Shown here piece by piece: positions 24,073 to 28,715 of a stretch of 28,715 nt of DNA (positions are counted from its first letter, which is position 1; each line of letters opens with the position of its first letter). Source of the DNA: an uncultured Christensenella sp. (lineage in GTDB: Bacteria > Bacillota > Clostridia > Christensenellales > Pumilibacteraceae); the NCBI GenBank assembly GCA_910577995.1, contig CAJTND010000002.1, forward strand, positions 159,586 through 188,300, read 5' to 3'. The position numbers and the translations under genes were made by a program. The notes below the pieces were generated by a model, which was not told the DNA's origin, made no database searches, and saw only the letters and a program-made list of their open reading frames with translations.

Positions 24073-24348
24073 TTATATGCAAAACCAGATTATTATCGAT
24101 ACGACGGAAACGCCGAGCGCGCCGAGGCTTATGTACAGCGATATACGACATAGCCTGTCGCGCCTGAACAAAAAGCCGAACGCAGCCGACGTCGCAGACA
24201 GTACAGTACCGATTATAGCCGTAGGAACGGAAACTGCGGCGAGCGCGGAAACGGCGGTAGTCACGCCGACGGTGACGAGCCCGAGCGTCGCGGCGACGGC
24301 GGAAACGAGCGCGGATATAAGGCATAAAACGGGTACTATCTTGTTCAC
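24073..24348 (-). CDS. Small integral membrane protein, hypothetical
   Basis: A 91-residue protein with three predicted membrane helices: two in a long hydrophobic Ala/Val/Ser/Thr-rich stretch (about 5-60) and one at the C-terminus (about 70-91). A short basic loop FRRDRLCR lies between them. No family is recognised. The start is GTG 24348, chosen because it lies six bases after a near-consensus promoter (TGGACA, 17 bases, TATAAT). The longer ATG 24384 would be upstream of the transcription start. There is no ribosome binding site, so the mRNA may be leaderless. It converges on gapA with a shared hairpin between. Confidence 0.6.
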   Translation of the reverse strand: MNKIVPVLCLISALVSAVAATLGLVTVGVTTAVSALAAVSVPTAIIGTVLSATSAAFGFLFRRDRLCRISLYISLGALGVSVVSIIIWFCI

Positions 24349-24354
24349 GCTTCG

Positions 24355-24383
24355 ATTATAATACAAACTTTCGGCAATGTCCA
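24355..24383 (-). promoter_or_regulatory. Promoter of the small membrane protein gene
   Basis: On the minus strand -35 TGGACA (24378-24383), 17-base spacer, perfect -10 TATAAT (24355-24360), then six bases to GTG 24348. Confidence 0.6.
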
Positions 24384-24457
24384 CGGAATAACGCGCATCG
24401 GCGGTATTTTTGTGCTCGGAAGCTCCGCGATATCGTGCAAAAAGCCCGAGCGAACGA

Positions 24458-24486
24458 TTGACAAGCGCGAATACATCGAGTATAAT
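24458..24486 (+). promoter_or_regulatory. Consensus promoter of the zinc-ribbon gene pair
   Basis: Perfect -35 TTGACA (24458-24463), 17 bases, perfect -10 TATAAT (24481-24486). Transcription should start about 24493, leaving a leader of about 65 bases that contains a small open frame. Confidence 0.8.
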
Positions 24487-24507
24487 ATAAAAAGAGGTTT
24501 ACAAAAG

Positions 24508-24555
24508 ATGCGCTCGGTCACAGTCAATTCGTGCATAGCTGTCGTGAGGTCGTGA
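24508..24555 (+). CDS. Possible 15-residue leader peptide
   Basis: ATG 24508 with AGAGG ten bases upstream opens a frame for MRSVTVNSCIAVVRS, ending at TGA 24553-24555, three bases before the start of the zinc-ribbon/TM2 gene. The Shine-Dalgarno sequence of that gene (GAGGT) lies inside the last codons of this frame, so translation could be coupled. The frame has no biased residue run typical of attenuators. It may be chance. Confidence 0.3.
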   Translation: MRSVTVNSCIAVVRS

Positions 24556-24558
24556 TAC

Positions 24559-24972
24559 ATGAAATGCCCGAGATGTAACAGCTATGTCAAATACGGAAAA
24601 ATGCAATGCAAAAAATGCGGTTTGCATTTTCGGTATTCCGAGAACGCGGAGTCAACGCGTAAGCGATCCACCGCGTCGGTGCTCGCGCGGACGGGCGGGC
24701 TTTTGGGCTTGCATCATATCTACCTCGGTTTTTACCTGCGCGGTATAATCAGGCTGGTGCTGTTCATCGGGTTTTGCGGTTTGTTCGTGTGCCCGCAGCT
24801 CGCCAACATTTTCAAGACAGGCATGTTCCGCGTCGAGTTCGACGCGATAGACATATGCGGCTTGATAATGCTTATAGTCAATATAATATCTTACGTTTTG
24901 GCAATAATCGAATCTATGCGGATAACCGAAGGGATAATCAATACCGATTCCAACGGGTTTATGCTGAGATAG
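24559..24972 (+). CDS. Zinc-ribbon and TM2-domain membrane protein
   Basis: The 137-residue protein starts with a zinc ribbon (CPRC 3-6 and CKKC 17-20), then a short basic linker, then a TM2-like module: a helix containing GGLLGLHHIYLGFYLRG and at least one further hydrophobic segment (about 100-120). The Gly/His/Tyr-rich turn between helices is the TM2 hallmark. The role of TM2 proteins in bacteria is not established. Ribosome binding site GAGGT lies eight bases before ATG 24559. It is followed after nine bases by a second zinc-ribbon gene, so the two are an operon. Confidence 0.75.
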   Translation: MKCPRCNSYVKYGKMQCKKCGLHFRYSENAESTRKRSTASVLARTGGLLGLHHIYLGFYLRGIIRLVLFIGFCGLFVCPQLANIFKTGMFRVEFDAIDICGLIMLIVNIISYVLAIIESMRITEGIINTDSNGFMLR

Positions 24973-24981
24973 AGGTGCGTC

Positions 24982-25482
24982 ATGATCTGTCCGCAGTGCG
25001 GCTATGAATTAGGAAACAATAATAAATGTATGCGTTGCGGCTACGAGGTCAAGACGCTCGTGACCGTTGAACAAACCGAGACCGACCGCGAGGAACGCGA
25101 GGAGCGCGTGACCAAGGTCATCGATCCCGAAAGCACGTACATTACCGACGAGTACGGCAACAGCGTCGACGACGATGACGACGGGTTTTACGACCCGTTC
25201 GATATGCTGTTCGGCAACCTGTTCGACCCGATAGGCGATCTGCTCGGCGGACTGTTCGGTATAGACGTACAGCCGAGCCGCTCGCAACGCTCCGCGCACA
25301 CGCGCATAACCGAAAAGCCCAAGACCGACGATAATGTCGTCGAGATCAAAAAGGTGGAGATATTCGACGAGAACGGCGAGCCCGTCAAGCAGGACGGCGT
25401 TATCAAAAAGACTGTCAATAAGGTAAAGAGCAAGCTCAAAAACATGACGGGCGGAAAAAACGGCAAGACCGGTACTAAATAA
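24982..25482 (+). CDS. Zinc-ribbon protein with acidic middle and basic tail, hypothetical
   Basis: The 166-residue protein opens with a zinc ribbon (CPQC 3-6, CMRC 16-19). A charged region with a run of Asp (about 63-67) and a Phe/Gly/Leu/Asp-rich stretch (about 70-95, LFGNLFDPIGDLLGGLFG) follow, then a lysine-rich C-terminus (about 140-166). No enzyme motif or membrane helix is evident. The amphipathic middle stretch could bind a membrane or partner. GAGGT lies shortly before ATG 24982. It is second in a two-gene unit with the zinc-ribbon/TM2 protein, and the matching ribbons suggest related jobs. No function is assigned. Confidence 0.7.
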   Translation: MICPQCGYELGNNNKCMRCGYEVKTLVTVEQTETDREEREERVTKVIDPESTYITDEYGNSVDDDDDGFYDPFDMLFGNLFDPIGDLLGGLFGIDVQPSRSQRSAHTRITEKPKTDDNVVEIKKVEIFDENGEPVKQDGVIKKTVNKVKSKLKNMTGGKNGKTGTK

Positions 25483-25502
25483 CCGCACATACAAAAACAA
25501 GC

Positions 25503-25529
25503 GACCCGAGACGGCTCGGGCGTTTTTTT
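25503..25529 (+). terminator. Rho-independent terminator after the zinc-ribbon pair
   Basis: Stem CCCGAG (25505-25510) with CTCGGG (25515-25520), loop ACGG, then CG and seven T. Confidence 0.85.
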
Positions 25530-25556
25530 ATGCGTTTTTTGCAACACGTCCTTAAT

Positions 25557-25576
25557 TTTGTTGACATTTCAACAAA
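25557..25576. promoter_or_regulatory. Probable MarR-family operator overlapping the -35 box
   Basis: A perfect 8-bp inverted repeat TTTGTTGA / TCAACAAA with a CATT centre. It covers the -35 box of the marR promoter. Size and symmetry fit a MarR-type binding site, so autorepression is likely. Confidence 0.7.
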
Positions 25577-25589
25577 TATCTTTTATAAT
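25561..25589 (+). promoter_or_regulatory. Promoter of the marR-ADH-ALDH operon
   Basis: Perfect consensus: TTGACA (25561-25566), 17 bases, TATAAT (25584-25589). Such a strong promoter fits one that is held off by a repressor. Confidence 0.85.
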
Positions 25590-25592
25590 GGC

Positions 25593-25609
25593 ATTGATTT
25601 TTCAACAAT
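25593..25609. promoter_or_regulatory. Possible second MarR operator near the transcription start
   Basis: ATTGATTTTTCAACAAT is an imperfect inverted repeat whose right half TCAACAA repeats the half-site of the operator at 25557-25576. It covers the expected transcription start. Confidence 0.45.
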
Positions 25610-25621
25610 AACGAGGTAGCA

Positions 25622-26092
25622 ATGGAGCAGGAAAAAAACGGAGGCGCGGGAGTACCGAGCGTCAGGTACGAGAGATTCACGTCGCTGATACTTTCTATCA
25701 ACAGGTCGGTACAGCGGATAAAGAGCGAGGAAATGGCTAAGCTCGGATTAAAGGGCGTGCACGTAAACTGTCTGCATTATCTCGGCGCGAACCCCGACGG
25801 GGTGTCGCAGTCGGAGCTTGTCAGACTGTGTTGCGAGGACAAGGCGTACATAAGCCGCGCCGTCGCTTACATGGCGGAGCTCGGCATAGTCGAGGAGCGC
25901 GACGGCGAAAAGAAGTATAATACGCTCATTCGGCTGACCGAGCATGGCAGAGCACTCGTTTCTCAAGTCGCCGTCATGGTGGATAACGCGGTGCGCGCGG
26001 GCAGCGACGGGCTTACCGACTCCGATCGCGCCGTGCTGTATGCGAGCCTGGAAAGGGTGAGCGTCAATCTTGAAAATTACGTGGTAGAGTGA
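25622..26092 (+). CDS. MarR-family transcriptional regulator
   Basis: The 156-residue winged-helix repressor has N- and C-terminal dimer helices around a central DNA-binding part. The helix-turn-helix is around VSQSELVRLCCEDKAYISRA (61-80), followed by wing residues EERDGEKKYNTLIRLTEHG. Start ATG 25622 has a GAGGT box four bases upstream. The gene leads an operon with an iron-type alcohol dehydrogenase and an aldehyde dehydrogenase, and its promoter carries a strong inverted repeat over the -35 box. The simplest reading is autorepression relieved by an aldehyde, alcohol or other small molecule. The inducer is unknown. Confidence 0.92.
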   Translation: MEQEKNGGAGVPSVRYERFTSLILSINRSVQRIKSEEMAKLGLKGVHVNCLHYLGANPDGVSQSELVRLCCEDKAYISRAVAYMAELGIVEERDGEKKYNTLIRLTEHGRALVSQVAVMVDNAVRAGSDGLTDSDRAVLYASLERVSVNLENYVVE

Positions 26093-26109
26093 CCGCGAAA
26101 GGAAAAAAT

Positions 26110-27303
26110 ATGAACATATTTTACAAAGCGTATTGCAGGATATTTCAAGGCGTGTTCCGTCTTGCATTGCCCGTCCTGCCGTACAAAGATCCCAAGATAC
26201 TGCCGCGCATAGCGGACATCCCCGGCGAGGTCAAAGCGCGCGGACTTAAACGCCCGCTCGTCGTCACCGATACTGATCTGTACGGCGTCGGCGCGGTCGC
26301 GCCGCTCATGGCCGCGCTTGTTAATGCAGGTATCGAGTATACCGTTTTTAAGGACGTCGTGTTCAATCCGACCGTGTCGACGGTGGAAAGCGCGCTCGCG
26401 GCGTACAAAGCGGGCGGTTGCGACTGTCTTATAGCCTTCGGCGGCGGGTCGCCGATGGATACGGCAAAAGCCGTCGGCGCGCGCGTAGCCAAGCCCAAAA
26501 AGCCGCTCTCCAAAATGAAAGGCATTCTCAAAGTAGGGAAAAAGATACCGTATCTGATAGCTGTTCCTACTACCTGCGGCACGGGCAGCGAAACGACGCT
26601 TGCCGCAGTCATAGTCGACGACGAAACGCGGCATAAGTACGCGATAAACGATTTTCCGCTGATACCCAAGGTCGCAGTGCTCGACGCGACTGCGCTCGAC
26701 GGACTGCCGCAAAAGCTTGTTGCGTATACGGGGCTCGACGCGCTCACGCATGCCGTCGAAGCGTATATAGGCAGGAGCACGACCAAGATGACGCGCGCGG
26801 ATGCGACCTCGGCGGTCAAGCTCGTTTTCGAGAACCTGCTCGGCGCATACGAGGGCGACAAGACGGCGCGGGCGAACATGCTTACAGCGGCGCATCTCGC
26901 GGGGCGTGCGTTCTCCAAGTCTTACGTAGGGTATGTGCATGCGCTTGCGCACGCGCTCGGCGGTAAGTACAACGTGCCGCACGGATTTGCCAATGCGGTG
27001 CTTCTGCCGATCGTCCTGCGCGAGTACGGGAAGTCTGTCTATAAAAAGCTCGCTAAGCTTGCGCGGTACTGCGGATTTGCGGACAAGATCGATACGAAGG
27101 AAGCGGCTGCGCGCAAATTCCTCGAAAAGCTCGACGAGCTCGAGTGCGCGCTCGGTATACCTGCGGGTTTTGACTGCATCAAGGCGGAGGACATAAAAGA
27201 ACTGTCGCGGCATGCGGCAAAGGAAGCGAATCCGCTCTATCCCGTGCCCAAGCTTTGGGACGCAAAGCGGCTCGCAAAAGTTTACGAAATGGCGGTGATA
27301 TAA
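26110..27303 (+). CDS. Iron-containing alcohol dehydrogenase
   Basis: A group III, iron-activated alcohol dehydrogenase of 397 residues. The nucleotide-binding motif is GGGSPMDTAK in the first third. The metal site is in the second half: DALTHAVEAY (Asp and His) and HALAHALGGKYNVPHG (two His). ATG 26110 is preferred because AAAGGA is six bases upstream; GTG 26089 overlaps the marR stop but has no such site. Its stop shares one base with the ALDH start (TAATG). With the ALDH it could convert between an alcohol, an aldehyde and an acid. The substrate is unknown. Confidence 0.93.
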   Translation: MNIFYKAYCRIFQGVFRLALPVLPYKDPKILPRIADIPGEVKARGLKRPLVVTDTDLYGVGAVAPLMAALVNAGIEYTVFKDVVFNPTVSTVESALAAYKAGGCDCLIAFGGGSPMDTAKAVGARVAKPKKPLSKMKGILKVGKKIPYLIAVPTTCGTGSETTLAAVIVDDETRHKYAINDFPLIPKVAVLDATALDGLPQKLVAYTGLDALTHAVEAYIGRSTTKMTRADATSAVKLVFENLLGAYEGDKTARANMLTAAHLAGRAFSKSYVGYVHALAHALGGKYNVPHGFANAVLLPIVLREYGKSVYKKLAKLARYCGFADKIDTKEAAARKFLEKLDELECALGIPAGFDCIKAEDIKELSRHAAKEANPLYPVPKLWDAKRLAKVYEMAVI

Positions 27304-28679
27304 TGGATATCGAAGAAATAAAGGGCATTATCGAAGCGCAACGCGCATTCTTTAAGACGGGCGCGACGCTCAACGTCAAGGCGCGGCGCGCGCGGCTCGT
27401 CAAGCTCCGCGAGAGCATCAGACGGCATGAGGCGGATATAGCCGATGCGCTGCACGCCGACCTCGGCAAGGGCGCGGACGAAAGCTATATGTGCGAAACA
27501 GGGCTCGTGCTGTCCGAGATAAGTTATCTGATAAAGCACGTCAAAAAGCTGTCCAAGCTGCGCAGGTGCAAAACGCCGCTCGCGCAGTACGTTTCCAAGA
27601 GCTACGAACTGCCGTCGCCTTACGGTAACGTGCTTGTAATGAGCCCGTGGAACTATCCGTTCCTGCTATCGGTAGAGCCGCTTGCCGAAGCTGTCGCGGC
27701 GGGCAATACCGTCATACTCAAAACGAGCCGATTCAGCCCCGCGACTGCTGCGGTGATAGATACGATACTCGGCGAGGTTTTCGAGCGCGAGTATGTGTAC
27801 TCGCTGACGGGCGGGCGCGAGATAAACAGCTGTCTTATAGAGAGCAAGTTCGATTACATATTCTTTACGGGCGGTAAGACCGTCGGTAAGCTCGTATATA
27901 CCAAGGCGGCGGAAAACATGACGCCCGTCACGCTCGAGCTCGGCGGCAAGAGCCCGGTCATAGTCGACAAGACCGCCAACCTCAAGCTCGCCGCGCGCCG
28001 TATCGTTTTCGGTAAGTATCTCAATGCGGGGCAGACCTGCGTCGCGCCCGACTACCTTTGGTGCGAATCGTCGGTAAAGGACGCGTTCGTAAAAGAGCTT
28101 ATAAAAGAAATAGAGCGGCAGTTCGGCGGCGCGATGTCCGACGTTAATTACGGCAAGATAATAACCGAAAAGCATTTCGAGCGCGTGAGCGGACTTATCG
28201 ACAAGAGCAAGACGATATACGGCGGCGATACCGACTCCGCTACATTCAGGATAGCTCCGACGGTGATGGACAACGTGACTTTCGACGACGCCGTGATGGG
28301 CGAGGAGATATTCGGACCGATACTTCCGATCATGACTTTCGACAAGCTCGACGATGTTATACAAAAGGTCAACGATATGCCGTCGCCGCTCGCGCTGTAC
28401 TTCTTCTCGTCTAACAAGCGCGCGATCAAACGCGTTATGAGCGTGTGCCGTTTCGGCGGCGGCTGCGTCAACGACGTCGTTATCCACCTCGCCACTACGG
28501 AGATGGGGTTCGGCGGGTTCGGCGCGAGCGGTATCGGCGCGTACCACGGCAAGCGCGGGTTCGATACATTTACGCATTATAAGAGCATCGTAGATAAAAA
28601 GACGTTTATCGATCTGCCGTTCCGTTACCGTCCGTACTCGAAAGGCAAGACCAAGCTTATCAAGATGTTCTTGAAATAA
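27303..28679 (+). CDS. Aldehyde dehydrogenase, class-3-like
   Basis: The 458-residue NAD(P)-dependent aldehyde dehydrogenase resembles class 3 (short, YwdH/ALDH3) enzymes. Key residues are Asn117 in SPWNYP (114-119), the FFTGG turn (187-191), Glu212 in LELGGKSP (211-218) and the catalytic Cys246 in NAGQTC (241-246), then EEIFGPILP. Start ATG 27303 overlaps the ADH stop (TAATG). No strong ribosome binding site is visible, so translation is probably coupled. ALDH3-type enzymes typically oxidise medium and long-chain or aromatic aldehydes. The hydrophobic or basic C-terminus may favour membrane association. No terminator is seen in the 36 bases left in the window. Confidence 0.94.
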   Translation: MDIEEIKGIIEAQRAFFKTGATLNVKARRARLVKLRESIRRHEADIADALHADLGKGADESYMCETGLVLSEISYLIKHVKKLSKLRRCKTPLAQYVSKSYELPSPYGNVLVMSPWNYPFLLSVEPLAEAVAAGNTVILKTSRFSPATAAVIDTILGEVFEREYVYSLTGGREINSCLIESKFDYIFFTGGKTVGKLVYTKAAENMTPVTLELGGKSPVIVDKTANLKLAARRIVFGKYLNAGQTCVAPDYLWCESSVKDAFVKELIKEIERQFGGAMSDVNYGKIITEKHFERVSGLIDKSKTIYGGDTDSATFRIAPTVMDNVTFDDAVMGEEIFGPILPIMTFDKLDDVIQKVNDMPSPLALYFFSSNKRAIKRVMSVCRFGGGCVNDVVIHLATTEMGFGGFGASGIGAYHGKRGFDTFTHYKSIVDKKTFIDLPFRYRPYSKGKTKLIKMFLK

Positions 28680-28715
28680 GCATTGCTTCGTCGATATTAT
28701 TTGCACAACAAACGA

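Noticed and set aside
22817..24325. A 502-codon open frame on the minus strand opposite gapA
   Set aside because: It is antisense to a certain, highly expressed gapA gene, is arginine-rich with no recognisable domain, and arises from the strong codon bias of gapA.
1..28715. CRISPR arrays, insertion sequences, integrases or phage genes
   Set aside because: No direct repeat array, transposase or integrase motif was seen on either strand; the AT-rich cassette has no visible mobility gene or flanking repeat.

Overview
The window looks like a stretch of chromosome from an uncultured member of the Clostridia (Bacillota). The base composition is fairly GC-rich (mid-fifties percent by eye, not computed) and AUA isoleucine codons are frequent. 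Evidence for this placement: an HPr kinase/phosphorylase, WhiA, a DnaE-type polymerase III alpha subunit, a short MurB, a class II aldolase, a QueH-type epoxyqueuosine reductase, near-consensus TTGACA/TATAAT promoters and GGAGG ribosome binding sites. The gene set murB-PHP-whiA-dnaE-pfkA is a familiar Clostridial neighbourhood, but rapZ and yvcK, which usually sit just before whiA, are missing here. I did not identify the species.

Layout. Positions 1-1910 hold the tail of one plus-strand gene, a terminator, a minus-strand trio (P-loop kinase, NimA-like flavoprotein, COG3910-like ATPase) and a tRNA-Val(GAC). Positions 2001-6723 form a tight plus-strand operon: dtd, queH, uvrC (fused in frame to a Cof-type HAD phosphatase) and hprK, closed by a strong terminator. 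Positions 6880-10547 carry an AT-richer two-gene unit: a secreted YiiX-like permuted papain-fold enzyme, overlapped by a one-polypeptide ABC exporter of MacB/FtsX type. This is the most accessory-looking part of the window. Positions 10568-12473 run on the minus strand: a protein with a degenerate Fic domain, then a diacylglycerol-kinase-family lipid kinase. Positions 12613-19822 hold murB, a PHP phosphoesterase, whiA, dnaE and pfkA. Next come fba (minus), an M29 aminopeptidase, a YcxB-like membrane protein and gapA. After gapA lie a small membrane protein (minus) and two small zinc-ribbon proteins. The window ends in a MarR-controlled alcohol/aldehyde dehydrogenase operon.

How the genes work together. 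Glycolysis is strongly represented (pfkA, fba, gapA, each with its own promoter), together with HPr kinase, the sensor of glycolytic state in Gram-positive bacteria. Other genes serve peptidoglycan synthesis (murB), DNA replication and repair (dnaE, uvrC) and tRNA quality and modification (dtd, queH). The MarR-ADH-ALDH operon is probably an aldehyde or alcohol detoxification or fermentation unit under autorepression.

Most notable observations: (1) uvrC runs into a HAD phosphatase gene without a stop, with an internal ribosome binding site at the junction. A single extra C in a CCCC run could explain this as a frameshift. (2) Several genes have a -10 box only 5-7 bases before the start codon, so their mRNAs may be leaderless. 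(3) A Fic-fold protein has lost the catalytic His, Asn and Gly of the Fic motif and gained a basic, proline-rich tail. (4) A compositionally distinct cassette pairs a secreted permuted papain-like enzyme with an ABC exporter. I saw no CRISPR array, transposase, integrase or phage gene.
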